Assembly: GCF_023716565.1 (NCBI RefSeq)
Contig: NZ_CP071848.1
Coordinates: 1,302,001 to 1,366,000 of the forward strand
Length of the DNA: 64,000 bases
Direction of reading: 5' to 3'
Source: Vibrio sp. SCSIO 43136
Lineage (GTDB): Bacteria; Pseudomonadota; Gammaproteobacteria; Enterobacterales; Vibrionaceae
A program made the position numbers and the translations under genes. Of the stretch, positions 44,481 to 54,573 are shown piece by piece (within the stretch, counting starts at the first letter, position 1; every line of letters starts with the position of its first letter). The notes below the pieces were generated by a model. That model did not search any database and had not been told where the DNA came from. It was given only the letters and a program-made list of their open reading frames with translations.

Positions 44481-44542
44481 GGTTTAAGGGTTTAAGGGTT
44501 TAAGGGTTTAAGGGTTTAAGGGTTTAAGGGTTTAAGGGTTTA
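44481..44542. repeat. TTTAAGGG octamer tandem array
   Basis: Seven perfect TTTAAGGG units (44483-44538) plus partial units at both ends. The array abuts the IS3 left end at 44545. It lies upstream of the divergently oriented alcohol dehydrogenase gene and is likely to be unstable in copy number. Confidence 0.9.
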
Positions 44543-44576
44543 CGTGATATGACCCCCTAAAAGTAGACACGGGGTT

Positions 44577-45392
44577 TTAATTCATTAGCTCGAAGTCATT
44601 GGGGCTCACTCCACCAAGGGCCCCATGTCTTCTTACTGGATTATAATAACTATCGATATATTGTCGACTTTGAACGGTCATCTCCTGTCGAGACAGTTCG
44701 CCTAGATTGCTTATCCATTCTTTTTTGTATTGGGCAAAGAAGCTCTCTGAGCAAGCATTATCCCAGCAATTACCTTTACCAGACATACTTATCGTGACTT
44801 TGCGTTTGCGGTGCCAGCGTATGGTTTCGAAGGCTCTATACTGTACGCCTTGATCCGAGTGGAACATCAGTTTTTCACCATTTGGACGTCGAGATTTCCA
44901 AGCTTTATTCAGGGTTTTTATGACCAAATCCGCATTGTTAATACGGCTTGTAGACCACCCAACGACTTTACGAGAGTACAAGTCAAGAATGATGCAGAGG
45001 TAGTTCCACCCTTCTTTGCATCTAACTTGAGTGATATCCGATACCCAGACACGGTTTGGTTCCTTTACATCAAACTGGCGATTGAGCAGGTTGTATGCTG
45101 CCATCATCGGCTCTTGTCGTGGTGCTCGGCCATGACGCCTTTTACTGGCTATTGAACGATACCCCAGGCTTTGTAATAAGCGTTGAACTCTTTTCTTATT
45201 ACAGATGAACCCGCTCGCAATCGCTGCTTCCCAGAGTTTGCGGTACCCAGGAATGCAGTGTTGATCATCACTTTCCTTCTTAAGGAACTCCAGCAAAGTG
45301 TCATTGGTTTGCTCACGTGTTGTCTGCTGGCGATTACGCCATTTGTAATAACCCGCTGGAGAAACATTGAGCCATCGACAGAGCAAACGCAC
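44577..45392 (-). CDS. IS3-family transposase OrfB (DDE)
   Basis: 271 residues from the ATG, with catalytic DDE residues in VWVSDITQ, MFHSDQGVQY and CWDNACSESFF (E). The natural product is probably the OrfAB fusion made by a -1 frameshift near the orfA stop, where CCTAAAAGAG offers an A4G slip site. Confidence 0.92.
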   Translation of the reverse strand: MRLLCRWLNVSPAGYYKWRNRQQTTREQTNDTLLEFLKKESDDQHCIPGYRKLWEAAIASGFICNKKRVQRLLQSLGYRSIASKRRHGRAPRQEPMMAAYNLLNRQFDVKEPNRVWVSDITQVRCKEGWNYLCIILDLYSRKVVGWSTSRINNADLVIKTLNKAWKSRRPNGEKLMFHSDQGVQYRAFETIRWHRKRKVTISMSGKGNCWDNACSESFFAQYKKEWISNLGELSRQEMTVQSRQYIDSYYNPVRRHGALGGVSPNDFELMN

Positions 45393-45433
45393 AGGTAAGG
45401 TGTTCTTCGTCCGCTTAAAAATATGTTCAAACC

Positions 45434-45748
45434 TTACTCTTTTAGGCTGTCGAAGTAAGCTTTCGCTTCCTTTAAGAATTCGTTCTCCATCTCAGCCATT
45501 TCAAGGCGTTTCTTTAACTCACGGTTTTCTTTTTCGAGCTGAGCTAGAGATTTTTTTGGCCCTTTGTTTGGGATTGGTTTAGCTGGCTTTTTTCGAGTAG
45601 TCATCGTTGCTCTCCATTTGCTCAAGATTTTAGGGCTAATTCCCAAAGCTATAGCAACAGACTTTACCGTATCTGGAGACTCTAATGATCGCTTAACAGC
45701 ATTACGTTTGAATTCTTCTGAGTATTTTCTACGAGATGTGACTTGCAT
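45434..45748 (-). CDS. IS3-family OrfA
   Basis: 104 residues: helix-turn-helix (RRKYSEEFKRNAVKRSLES, ALGISPKILSKWR) followed by a leucine-zipper-like coiled coil (LEKENRELKKRLEMAEMENEF). It overlaps the beginning of the orfB frame. Confidence 0.92.
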   Translation of the reverse strand: MQVTSRRKYSEEFKRNAVKRSLESPDTVKSVAIALGISPKILSKWRATMTTRKKPAKPIPNKGPKKSLAQLEKENRELKKRLEMAEMENEFLKEAKAYFDSLKE

Positions 45749-45830
45749 GACACCTAATCCTTTAATTAGGTGTCTACTTTATTGGGGTCGTATCAACGTC
45801 GCATGGGGAGTGATTAAGCAGCAAAAAGAA

Positions 45831-45854
45831 TGGCGCAGCGGTGGGGCTGCGCCA
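45831..45854 (-). terminator. Terminator of the fasciclin gene
   Basis: TGGCGCAGC/GCTGCGCCA stem around a 6-base GGTGGG loop, followed on the minus strand by TTCTTTTTG. Confidence 0.8.
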
Positions 45855-45862
45855 TAGGGTGT

Positions 45863-46360
45863 TTACTGTGGGATTAGAACGGTGTCGATGACGTGGATGA
45901 CGCCGTTACTGGCTTTTACGTCGGTCGCAATGACATTCGAGTCATTGATCATTACGCCACTGCCGCTTGCAGTCACGTCTAACATTGCGCCTTGAACTGA
46001 TTTAGCATCATTTAAGGCGACGACATCTGAGGCCATCACTTTGCCTGAGACTACGTGGTAAGTCAGAATAGACACTAACTTGTCTTTGTTTTCTGGCTTG
46101 AGCAGCATTTCAATGGTGCCATCAGGGAGTTTGGCGAATGCTTCGTCAGTGGGCGCAAATACAGTGAACGGCCCATCGCCTTTCAGTGTATCGACCAAGC
46201 CGGCTGCTTTTACGGCTGCTACCAGTGTGGTGAAAGACTCATTCTTGGCAGCTACGTCAACGATATCTTTTTTCATTCCGTGGTCATGAGCGAGCGCTGC
46301 TTGAGAGAGAAATAAGCTGGCTATAGCAACGGAAGCCAATGTTGATAGATATTTAAACAT
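45863..46360 (-). CDS. Fasciclin-domain secreted protein
   Basis: 165 residues: signal peptide (ALAHDHG) and one FAS1 domain ([40 protein letters not shown]). FAS1 proteins act in adhesion or matrix interactions; bacterial roles vary. Single gene with own terminator and AGGATC ribosome site. The intergenic 46361-46547 has no features I recognise. Confidence 0.92.
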   Translation of the reverse strand: MFKYLSTLASVAIASLFLSQAALAHDHGMKKDIVDVAAKNESFTTLVAAVKAAGLVDTLKGDGPFTVFAPTDEAFAKLPDGTIEMLLKPENKDKLVSILTYHVVSGKVMASDVVALNDAKSVQGAMLDVTASGSGVMINDSNVIATDVKASNGVIHVIDTVLIPQ

Positions 46361-46547
46361 GTTGTGATCCTTTACTTATGTTGGGTTAGTCACGAAAAGT
46401 TTTACGAGGTTTGGATTAAAAGGATCGAGTTAGATTGAATAGGTAAACGGCAATCGGTAAAGGGCTTAAATTTGGTGCGGGAAATCGTTGAGCGCAAACC
46501 AGACTTTGCTTACAATGGCGCACCTTTTACAAACCAGGTTAAGAATC

Positions 46548-46796
46548 ATGAGCGACGCTAACCAAAAACCAGAATTACCAGATCATCTATCAGGCAACCC
46601 ACGTAGCCCACATTTCGTGGAAGCGTGCTTCGAGCACCATATTGGTATTCGCCTAAATGGTAAAGAGCGCACTGACGTTGAAGAGTACTGCATCAGTGAA
46701 GGTTGGGTTAAGATCCCTTCTCCAAAAGCAAAAGATCGCTTTGGTAACCCAATGCTTATCAAGCTAAAAGGTGAAGTAGAAGCGTACTACAAGTAA
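46548..46796 (+). CDS. DUF3297 small protein
   Basis: 82 residues, MSDANQKPELPDHLSGNPRSPH start, of the DUF3297 (YeaC-unrelated glutathione-peroxidase-neighbour) family found in many gammaproteobacteria; function unknown. Earlier in-frame ATGs lack conservation-type sequence, so 46548 is used. A strong terminator follows. Confidence 0.8.
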   Translation: MSDANQKPELPDHLSGNPRSPHFVEACFEHHIGIRLNGKERTDVEEYCISEGWVKIPSPKAKDRFGNPMLIKLKGEVEAYYK

Positions 46797-46823
46797 TCTA
46801 AATGCTTGCTAAATAAGATAGTT

Positions 46824-46850
46824 AACACACGGCACATGCCGTGTGTTTTT
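46824..46850 (+). terminator. Terminator after DUF3297
   Basis: AACACACGGCA/TGCCGTGTGTT with a two-base loop followed by T5. Confidence 0.88.
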
Positions 46851-46867
46851 ATATGGTGGCATCAGTA

Positions 46868-47587
46868 TTAAACCCAGATATCACCGATTGGAGTCTCTGG
46901 GTCGTAATGGTACTGGATTTGTGCAATGAGAAGCTCTGCGGTGGCCATTGCATCAGTCAATGCGTGGTGTGGAGGATAGGCTGGTAGTCCGTAGCGCTCT
47001 CGGCTGGAACCAAGGCGAATACTCTCCTGCTTTTTGCCTTTCAAACGATTGAGCAACCCCCCGTTTTTTCTCTGCTGATGGCGATTCTCCAAATCCATGG
47101 TATCTACCATCGGGAAGGTTATACCCTCTCCCCATCGAGCTTGAAGAGCCTGATCGAGAAAGTTGCGCTCGATGTATTGGTAGTGCACTACGACAATCTT
47201 TCCTGCCAGAGCTTTGAGCAGTTCACCGATGATACGGTCAAGATCGGGGGCATTAAGAATGTCACTGTGAGTAATGCCGTGTATGACAACCGACTCTTCT
47301 TCTAACGGCGAGTTAGGCTGAACAATCCAATGCTTGGCTTGACGGCAATAAATCCGCTTTAAGGTGAACGGGACGAGACCAACACTGACGATATCATCTT
47401 TTTCCGCATCTAGACCTGTCGTCTCAAAATCGAGTGCGACAAATTCTACGTTGCTCACTGGTGTGTTTTTGGCAGGCGTGCCTGCTTGGTAAAAATCTTT
47501 GAGCCTTTGGTCTTGTGCGCTGACGAGGCGAGATTCTAGGATTTCTACCCAGTTTGGACTTGGTTTTTGAGTGAGTCGCTTTAACAT
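46868..47587 (-). CDS. DEDDh 3'-5' exonuclease (PolC epsilon-like)
   Basis: 239 residues with ExoI to ExoIII motifs: VALDFETTGLD (two acidic ligands), HGITHSDIL, and HHALTDAMATAELL (His/Asp). It resembles DnaQ-type exonucleases but is stand-alone. It begins seven bases after the stop of the cNMP/CBS/DUF294 gene, so the two are one operon. In other gammaproteobacteria this pair is often near acs; a role in nucleotide or RNA turnover is possible. Confidence 0.88.
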   Translation of the reverse strand: MLKRLTQKPSPNWVEILESRLVSAQDQRLKDFYQAGTPAKNTPVSNVEFVALDFETTGLDAEKDDIVSVGLVPFTLKRIYCRQAKHWIVQPNSPLEEESVVIHGITHSDILNAPDLDRIIGELLKALAGKIVVVHYQYIERNFLDQALQARWGEGITFPMVDTMDLENRHQQRKNGGLLNRLKGKKQESIRLGSSRERYGLPAYPPHHALTDAMATAELLIAQIQYHYDPETPIGDIWV

Positions 47588-47594
47588 GCCAAAC

Positions 47595-49505
47595 CTACTT
47601 AAATGTATTTGCCTGATAGCGGAATTTTAGGAAATTCTGCCCATTACTGAGAATTTGGAATGCATCTTTTAAGTTTCGACGTTCGAAATCCGATAAGTTG
47701 TCGGGTTCCACATTGTTGTCAGGCTCGATTTGGTTTTCGACATCGATGGCTTGATGACGAATTCGAACCATGGAAATAAATTCCATCGCATCACGTAAAT
47801 CCTGAGCTCGACCTTGCGGCAGTATGCCCGCATCTTGAATATCATCTAGGCGCTCAAAGGAATTCTTTGAACGAGAACCAACAGCAAGAGCGTGCACGCG
47901 AATAAGGTCCGCAAGTGGGGCTGTGCCTCGTCGTTTCAAGTTCATAGAGTTTTTGTGGCGGCCATCTTTTTCCATCACAAAGCTTTTGAAGAACCCAAGT
48001 GGTGGAGTGCGGTTGATTGCATTTCTAGCCAGACATGCGAGGAATCGGTTGTTTTTACGCGCCCTGCGCAATACGAATCCGTTGAGCTGTTCCGCCCATT
48101 TGAGGCGACCATAAACGCCATCCAAATCGAAAAATATCGAAGCATTCAACAGGGCTTTCGGGTTTGGATTATCGATCCAGTCGGCAAAACACTCTTCCCA
48201 CTCGGTGCGAGTCATGCGCCAAGTAGGATTGGTTGCCATGATGTCTCCAGTGCAGTAGCTGTAGCCACACTTGGCTAAGCCATCGCAGACAAATTTGGCA
48301 AATTTTGCAAAATACTCTTCGTGTTTCTCAGGGTTATAGCTGTTGTCGAGAATGATGGCATTATCTTGGTCGGTCACCAATAACTGTTCATCACGGCCCA
48401 TTGAACCTAGGGCAATAAAGCAGTAGGGGATAGGGGCAGAGCCGAGTTCTTCCTCAGCCAGTTCAATTATACGTTGTTTGAAACTTCTACCGATAACCGA
48501 CATTGCACTTCCCACCATGTGGGTATTGGCATCTTCATTTACTAATCTTACAAAGCTGTCTTTGACTTGCTCTGACAATGTCGCTAGTTCTTCGATAGTC
48601 TGTTGCTGGAAAATACTGCTTACTAATAGCAAGGAGTTCTGAGACTCATAGCGGACAATATCTTGTACTTCGATAATGCCCAGAGGTACTTGGTTTTTTA
48701 TCACAGGTAAGTGATGGACGTTAGTACGCAACATAGCCAACATAGCTTCATAAACGTAGGCATTGTGATCAAGTGAGATGACGTCAACCGTCATCACTTT
48801 TGCTACCGGTTCTTGAGGCGATAAACCAGCCGCTAGCACCCGAGTACATAAATCTCGGTCAGTCACAATGCCCATGAGAGGATTGTCATCTTCATCGTCA
48901 CGGCTTTCGAGATCACTGACCAAAATAGCGGAGACATTTTCCTCAGCCATCATTTCTGCAGCTTGTTGAATGGTTTGGTCGTGATGAATGATCACAGGCT
49001 CTCGAGTGATCAAAGTTCGCAGCTTAGAGGTGGTCAGGTCATTGGCATCCTGGGTGGTCGAAACCGCTTGTCGAAGTCGAGCAGAGTCTTCAACCTCGAC
49101 AAAATCGGCGAAGGCATCAAACTCATCGTAAAGCTGTTGGAAGGTTTCTTCTGGAATGCAATAAACTAACGTATCTTCAATCGCTTTTACCGGAAAGCGT
49201 ACTTTGTTGTTGGTCAATAACCCCATTTGACCAAACAGATCGCCTTCATCGAGACGGTTATACAACTCACCATTACGTCGATACACTTCCGCAACACCAC
49301 TGCGCATCACATACAAATCGCGAATATGGTCACCAAAATGAATGATGGGTGTATCGGCTCGAAAGTAAGAGATCTCAACCTGTTGACTGATCTCGGTTAG
49401 CTTCTCTTCGGGAAGTTGATCAAATGGCGGGTACGTTGATAAAAAGGATTGAATTTCAAGAATTTCAGCTTGCATACGGTGCTCGATGCTTGGGGTTTTG
49501 CCCAT
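47595..49505 (-). CDS. Cyclic-nucleotide-binding, CBS and DUF294 nucleotidyltransferase protein
   Basis: 636 residues in three parts: an N-terminal cNMP-binding-like domain (FPPFDQLPEEKLTEI, about 20-130), two CBS repeats (about 170-310, DRDLCTRVLAAG, DHNAYVYEAMLAM), then a DUF294 nucleotidyltransferase domain with GSMGRDEQLLVTDQDNAII near 385-405. The family is a putative signal-dependent nucleotidyltransferase. Start is uncertain (49505 or 49475); the upstream MCP terminator lies directly before it. Confidence 0.85.
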   Translation of the reverse strand: MGKTPSIEHRMQAEILEIQSFLSTYPPFDQLPEEKLTEISQQVEISYFRADTPIIHFGDHIRDLYVMRSGVAEVYRRNGELYNRLDEGDLFGQMGLLTNNKVRFPVKAIEDTLVYCIPEETFQQLYDEFDAFADFVEVEDSARLRQAVSTTQDANDLTTSKLRTLITREPVIIHHDQTIQQAAEMMAEENVSAILVSDLESRDDEDDNPLMGIVTDRDLCTRVLAAGLSPQEPVAKVMTVDVISLDHNAYVYEAMLAMLRTNVHHLPVIKNQVPLGIIEVQDIVRYESQNSLLLVSSIFQQQTIEELATLSEQVKDSFVRLVNEDANTHMVGSAMSVIGRSFKQRIIELAEEELGSAPIPYCFIALGSMGRDEQLLVTDQDNAIILDNSYNPEKHEEYFAKFAKFVCDGLAKCGYSYCTGDIMATNPTWRMTRTEWEECFADWIDNPNPKALLNASIFFDLDGVYGRLKWAEQLNGFVLRRARKNNRFLACLARNAINRTPPLGFFKSFVMEKDGRHKNSMNLKRRGTAPLADLIRVHALAVGSRSKNSFERLDDIQDAGILPQGRAQDLRDAMEFISMVRIRHQAIDVENQIEPDNNVEPDNLSDFERRNLKDAFQILSNGQNFLKFRYQANTFK

Positions 49506-49528
49506 CGTAACCAATGCTGAGGGGAAAA

Positions 49529-49551
49529 AAAACCGCCCAGCGGGCGGTTTT
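49529..49551 (-). terminator. Terminator of the PAS chemoreceptor gene
   Basis: AAAACCGCCC/GGGCGGTTTT stem with AGC loop, followed on the minus strand by T-rich sequence. Confidence 0.85.
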
Positions 49552-49582
49552 GACGTAATAGGCAATTCATAAGGTTACATGG

Positions 49583-51127
49583 TTAGTTTTTGAACTGTGC
49601 AATCAAGCGTTGCATTGATTCTAAGCGTTCGACTAAGTTCCCAGTGCGCTCAACCGAGCTGTTAGCGCTTTGGTTGGTATCATTGGCAAGGTCTTGAATG
49701 TTGACCACATTACGATTGATCTCTTGGGTCACGCTGGCTTGCTGGTTAACGGCGGTGGCGATCTGGTGGCTACTCGCCGTCACGTTGTCGAGCATGTCCG
49801 TTATTCGGTGTAGCACTTGACCTGTTTCTTCAGCTCGCTGGTTGCACTCGCCAGACAAAGCGCCGCCTCTCTCCATCGCTTCAACCGCTTGTTTGGCGGT
49901 GGCTTGTAGCTGGCGGATCATCTCGTGGATCTCTTCTGTCGAGCTGTGAGTTTTCGAGGCTAAATTGCGCACTTCATCTGCGACCACTGCAAAGCCTCGT
50001 CCGGCTTCACCCGCTCGGGCTGCCTCAATGGCAGCGTTCAGTGCGAGCAAATTGGTTTGTTCAGAAACGCTGCCAATAACATCCAAGATTTGCTCAATTT
50101 TTTCGCTGTCTTGAGACAACTTATCGACAATATAACGAGAAGATTCTAGCTCTTTTGCCAAGTTGCTGACTGCTGCTATCGTGGTTTCAATCATCGCCAA
50201 TCCATTGCTTGATTCTAGATTGGCATCGTCAGTTGCTTTGGAGGCAGCGACTGCACTGTCAGAGACTTCTTGTATGGAATGGGTCAGCTCGGTAATGGCG
50301 GTTGCGACTTGGTTAGTCTCATCACTTTGTTGATGAACTTGCTGATTGATGGTTTGCGCATTTGCCAGCTCATCTTCTGCCGATACCAGCAATTGTCCGG
50401 CAGTTTCTTCGGTTCTTGCAGCTACCGCCCTTAGCTGTGCCTTTCGCATTTGCAGGGCAAGCTCTATAGAAGAAAGGTCATCAAAGTGCCCTGTGTATGG
50501 GTATTCCATCAAGCTGTTATCGTAGGAGTCTGCTGCTGCTTTTTGCATGTTTGCGATACGGCTTTTCAGCTGAGATGAAACAGTCAAACCGATAACAGAA
50601 AACAGAGCAAAAATGACATTGAATAGGTTAAAACCTTCCATCGCTATAGATGCAAAACTGGTCAACGTAAGCAGCGACATCACGCTAACAAGATAAAGTG
50701 ACTGGCGAGTTTTAAAGCGAGAAGAAAAAGGCAGTGAGCGGCCTTTGCGCATTGCGGCGTAGAGTGATTCAGCACGGTTAATCTGCTGCTCGGTAGGCTT
50801 ACTACGTACGGATTGGTGCTCAATAACCTGCCCATCTTTATTCAGGATTGGCGTCACGAAAGCAGAAACCCAGTAGTGGTCCCCGCCCGCACAACGGTTT
50901 TTTACCAACCCCATCCAGCTGTTGCCTTGTTTCAAGTATTGCCATAGCTGGGCAAACGCAGGCTTTGGCATGTCTTGATGGCGAACGAGGTTATGTGGTT
51001 GACCAAGTAATTCTTCTTGTTGGTATTCCGCTACGTCACAAAAATCTTGGTTAGCTGTGGTAATGATACTGCTGGGATCTGTCGTCGATATCAGATTAAA
51101 ATCATCTGGGTAAGACTTGTTTGCCAT
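49583..51127 (-). CDS. PAS-domain chemoreceptor (Aer-like)
   Basis: 514 residues: N-terminal cytoplasmic PAS domain ([11 protein letters not shown] ... [14 protein letters not shown], 20-130), a hydrophobic membrane hairpin (near 150-185) and a C-terminal signalling domain with the hairpin tip [19 protein letters not shown]. The layout matches Aer-type energy/redox receptors. Ligand, probably FAD or haem in the PAS, is not visible. Confidence 0.9.
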   Translation of the reverse strand: MANKSYPDDFNLISTTDPSSIITTANQDFCDVAEYQQEELLGQPHNLVRHQDMPKPAFAQLWQYLKQGNSWMGLVKNRCAGGDHYWVSAFVTPILNKDGQVIEHQSVRSKPTEQQINRAESLYAAMRKGRSLPFSSRFKTRQSLYLVSVMSLLTLTSFASIAMEGFNLFNVIFALFSVIGLTVSSQLKSRIANMQKAAADSYDNSLMEYPYTGHFDDLSSIELALQMRKAQLRAVAARTEETAGQLLVSAEDELANAQTINQQVHQQSDETNQVATAITELTHSIQEVSDSAVAASKATDDANLESSNGLAMIETTIAAVSNLAKELESSRYIVDKLSQDSEKIEQILDVIGSVSEQTNLLALNAAIEAARAGEAGRGFAVVADEVRNLASKTHSSTEEIHEMIRQLQATAKQAVEAMERGGALSGECNQRAEETGQVLHRITDMLDNVTASSHQIATAVNQQASVTQEINRNVVNIQDLANDTNQSANSSVERTGNLVERLESMQRLIAQFKN

Positions 51128-51272
51128 TTATGAATTCCCTTTAAATTTATGTAATTCCATAAGTTAGTAGGAAATTACCACGGAAATCTGGCCTTAATGA
51201 GGATCTATATCAATAACAATGAATCTATAAAATAATATTCACATAGTAAATGGAAAAATATGATTGCAAAAA

Positions 51273-51297
51273 AAGCCAGTAGCTAGGCTACTGGCTT
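51273..51297 (-). terminator. Terminator of the aminotransferase gene
   Basis: AAGCCAGTAG/CTACTGGCTT stem followed on the minus strand by TTTTTTTG. Confidence 0.85.
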
Positions 51298-51318
51298 CTT
51301 GATACCCAATGTGCAGAA

Positions 51319-52509
51319 TTATAAAACTGCAGCGATCCCTTTACATAGCGGGCCCATGTTTGACTTAGTCATACCAGCAACACTGATACGGCCAGAACCT
51401 ACGATGTAAATACCAAACTCTTCTTTAAGACGGTTAACTTGCTCTTTGCTTAGACCAGAGAAAGAGAACATGCCGTTTTGACGCTCGATGAAACTAAAGT
51501 CTGCGTCAACACCTTCCGCTTTCAGAGTCGACACAAATAGCTCACGCATCTCTTGGATACGGTCACGCATTTCAGCCACTTCTTGTTCCCACTCTGCACG
51601 CAGCTCTGCATCGTTTAGGATGTATGTCACAACCGCTGAGCCATGCGCTGGTGGGTTAGAGTAGATTGAACGGATGATGCCCTTCACTTGAGAGAATGCC
51701 GTTGCAGCTACATCTGCTTCTTTCGCCACTAGAGTGAACGCACCGACACGCTCATTGTATAGGCCAAAGTTCTTAGAGAAAGAGCTCGCAACTAAAATCT
51801 CGTCATTGTATTTAGCAAATGTACGAAGACCCGCAGCATCTTCTTCTACACCTTTAGCAAAACCTTGGTACGCAAAGTCAAATAGTGGGATTAGGCCCTT
51901 ATCTGCACACAGCTTAGCAAGTGTTTCCCACTCATCCGCTGTTGGATCGATACCTGTTGGGTTGTGACAGCAGCCGTGTAGAAGAACAAGATCACCTGCT
52001 GCAGCGTTCTCTAGGCTTGCGACCATCGCAGCGAAGTCTTTGTCTTTCGCTTCTGCGTTGTAGTAGTCGTATTGTGCCGTTTCTAGACCAGCAGCCGTGA
52101 ATACACCGTTGTGGTTAGCCCAAGTTGGGTTAGAAATCCAGATACGTTGGCTAGGTAGGTGGCGTTTAATGAACTCACCAGCAACACGTAGAGCACCTGT
52201 ACCACCTGGTGCTTGCGCAGTTTTGGCACGCTGACTTGTAACGATGTCTGAGTCAGCACCGAAAAGCAGCTTTTGCACTGCTAGACCGTATTCTGCAGTA
52301 CCTTCAATCGTTAGGTAAGACTTGGTCTTTTCGATTTCTAGAAGTGCAGCTTCTGCTTTTTTTACCGTCGCTAGAACAGGGGTTTGACCCTCTTCATTCT
52401 TGTAGATACCTACGCCAAGGTTAATTTTCTCAGCGCGAGCATCTTTCTTAAACTCTTCAGTAAGGCCAAGGATAGGGTCCGCAGGTGCGGCAGTGACTTT
52501 TTCAAACAT
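51319..52509 (-). CDS. Aspartate/aromatic aminotransferase
   Basis: 396 residues, PLP-dependent fold type I. The PLP lysine is in [15 protein letters not shown] (near 250) and the substrate-binding [19 protein letters not shown] and [17 protein letters not shown] motifs are those of AspC/TyrB. AspC and TyrB cannot be separated from this sequence alone. Single gene with terminator; upstream gap 52510-52715 has no recognised site. Confidence 0.93.
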   Translation of the reverse strand: MFEKVTAAPADPILGLTEEFKKDARAEKINLGVGIYKNEEGQTPVLATVKKAEAALLEIEKTKSYLTIEGTAEYGLAVQKLLFGADSDIVTSQRAKTAQAPGGTGALRVAGEFIKRHLPSQRIWISNPTWANHNGVFTAAGLETAQYDYYNAEAKDKDFAAMVASLENAAAGDLVLLHGCCHNPTGIDPTADEWETLAKLCADKGLIPLFDFAYQGFAKGVEEDAAGLRTFAKYNDEILVASSFSKNFGLYNERVGAFTLVAKEADVAATAFSQVKGIIRSIYSNPPAHGSAVVTYILNDAELRAEWEQEVAEMRDRIQEMRELFVSTLKAEGVDADFSFIERQNGMFSFSGLSKEQVNRLKEEFGIYIVGSGRISVAGMTKSNMGPLCKGIAAVL

Positions 52510-52715
52510 GATAATCGGCGTCCGTGTTGATTTCGGTTAAGGGAAAGATAAGTTAGTTATACCTTTCACGCCTTTTTGTTACAACAGCATTTCCACCAAA
52601 AGTTCTATTTAATTTACTTTCGGTGGCTTCTATTGATTAGCCTCATAAAAAAGTCAGCAAAAATCGTCAAATTGGTCGAATAATTACAACATAACCTAGA
52701 TTTATTGCCATCAAG

Positions 52716-54218
52716 TTATCCGACCTGTGGAGTTAGTTCCGTCATCAGCTCAGATGGTGTTTCTTCGCTTGCCGAGTCTTTATATGTTGCTGCAATTTGG
52801 ACGAAGGTATCTTCGATAGCGACAAAAGCTTCTACAATTTGTGGGTCAAAATGTTTGCCATTGCCCTCTAAGATAATCGCTTTGGCTTTTTCATGGCTGA
52901 ACGCAGGCTTATAAACACGTTTCGAGATAAGGGCATCGTAGACATCAGCTAAAGCCATTAATCTGCCTGAAAGTGGAATGTCACTACCACTCAGGCCAAC
53001 AGGATAACCACTACCGTCCCATTTCTCGTGGTGGGTTAGAGATATCTCTTTCGCAATGCGAAGGAACGAGCTGCTGCCCATCTGTTTTTCAGCAATAGAA
53101 AGCGCTTGAGCACCAATGACAGGGTGCTGTTTCATCACCTCAAATTCCTCGTCAGTCAATTTTCCTGGCTTTAAAAGCACTGAGTCAGGGACTCCGACTT
53201 TACCGACGTCATGAAGTGGAGCGGATTTATAAAGTAAGTCAATGTACTCTGCCGTCAGCAGCGATTGGTGCTCTGGTTTGCTGGCTAATTGGCAAGCGAG
53301 AGCTTTGACATATTCTTGAGTTCGCAGAATATGGGCACCCGTTTCATTGTCTCGAGATTCAGCGAGTGCTGCCAAGCTGGTGATAGCAACATCACGCGTG
53401 GTCACTACCTCATCTTGACTATCTTGCAGGCTATCTAACATTTGATTAGTTAGAGCAGCCATTGAGCCAAGTTCATTGTATTCGAACACTGGAAGGCGGG
53501 TGTCGATCTTACCCTCGCTGACTCTAATCAACGAGCTCTCTTGGCTGAGCAGTACTTTCTTCATCAGTTTGCTCCAACGAACCATGATCGCAATGGTGTA
53601 ACCACCCAGCACAACGGCGATGTAGGCAAACTCTTTAATGATGCTAACTTTGCCAGTCCCGTCGGCGATTCTAGCTGGGTTATTCTCGAGCCAGAAAACG
53701 TCTTTTAGTGCAACAAACGACAACATGGTGGTTAAACAGGCAACCAATAAGGCGATGAGCCAAATCATCTGCTTGACCATCGACTGCCTCTCTCCTTGGA
53801 AGGACTCAAGCGTTTTTCCAACAGAGAGTGTTTCATCGAAGCAGACGTACTTCGCATTAAGTTGCAGCAAGGTGCCACTGAAGAAACCAAACAGTGTCAT
53901 AGTGCATAGGACTTTCAGATTACTGTCGAGTGGAAACTGGAACATGGTGTTGTAAAACACCGCAAGAGCAAAACCAAACAGGGCAAATAGCAATGTATCG
54001 AGCTTGGCGTGCTGAAAGTTATTAATCCAGTAGTGGTTAGCCAAAAACAGATGTCGCACACCGAACATGAGTAAGAAAGTGATGGAGACGTGTGTGGCGA
54101 CTTCCATTAAGGTTAAGGTCTCAAGCATTGGGCAGATCCGCCCACCATAGAATGCAAACAATACGGCGGAAAGGGCATAGAGCGATGCTGTCTGCTTTAC
54201 ATTGTAGTGATTTTCCAT
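52716..54218 (-). CDS. HD-GYP cyclic-di-GMP phosphodiesterase with membrane N-terminus
   Basis: About 500 residues: six or so N-terminal hydrophobic helices (about 10-220), a HAMP-like stretch, then an HD-GYP domain with HDVGKVGVPD and HHEKWDGSGYP and catalytic residues for c-di-GMP hydrolysis. ATG 54218 is used; an earlier TTG is in frame. The membrane part is an unidentified sensor. Confidence 0.9.
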   Translation of the reverse strand: MENHYNVKQTASLYALSAVLFAFYGGRICPMLETLTLMEVATHVSITFLLMFGVRHLFLANHYWINNFQHAKLDTLLFALFGFALAVFYNTMFQFPLDSNLKVLCTMTLFGFFSGTLLQLNAKYVCFDETLSVGKTLESFQGERQSMVKQMIWLIALLVACLTTMLSFVALKDVFWLENNPARIADGTGKVSIIKEFAYIAVVLGGYTIAIMVRWSKLMKKVLLSQESSLIRVSEGKIDTRLPVFEYNELGSMAALTNQMLDSLQDSQDEVVTTRDVAITSLAALAESRDNETGAHILRTQEYVKALACQLASKPEHQSLLTAEYIDLLYKSAPLHDVGKVGVPDSVLLKPGKLTDEEFEVMKQHPVIGAQALSIAEKQMGSSSFLRIAKEISLTHHEKWDGSGYPVGLSGSDIPLSGRLMALADVYDALISKRVYKPAFSHEKAKAIILEGNGKHFDPQIVEAFVAIEDTFVQIAATYKDSASEETPSELMTELTPQVG

Positions 54219-54573
54219 ATAGCTCAATCCTGCGTTGTTTCTGGCTTACCTGTACTGGATGCATTGTTGAATGCTCGCAGTTTATAATAATGGCATCGAG
54301 ATAAGCTTGAACGAGTTAGTTGTAATCCACATGACCGTCATCACATCATATATCTTTCAAAGCTAGCTCAAATATTAAACTTCTGGCATAAAATACTTGT
54401 CGCAAGGCAGTAACCTTAAACTTTGACTGGTCTTTGTGGCAGTTATTGCTCATTTTCGATCACATAAAACAACATAAAAGTACAATAATGCTCAATATAA
54501 TACACTAGTCACAACTCTGGATTTAAAATCAACTTACCTTATGGCCAACTTTTTGTGCTTAGGGAAGAGGTTG
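54219..54573. promoter_or_regulatory. Divergent HD-GYP / chemoreceptor promoter region
   Basis: AT-rich non-coding gap between two divergent genes. I see no strong palindromes or a clear sigma-28 match for the chemoreceptor. No further feature supported. Confidence 0.35.

Larger units (their letters stand above)
44545..45795 (-). mobile_element. IS3-family insertion sequence, intact
   Basis: 1251 bp, TG...CA ended, with terminal repeats TGATATGACCCC / TGATACGACCCC continuing imperfectly to AAAGTAGACAC, flanked by 3-bp direct repeats ACG (44542-44544 and 45796-45798). It encodes orfA and orfB on the minus strand. Both reading frames look intact. Confidence 0.93.

Noticed and set aside
44481..44542. 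Possible CRISPR array or telomere-like DNA
   Set aside because: Units are 8 bp with no spacers and no cas genes nearby; a simple tandem array fits better.
45149..45430. Separate open frame within the IS3 element
   Set aside because: Other frame of the orfB region; explained by the orfAB arrangement.
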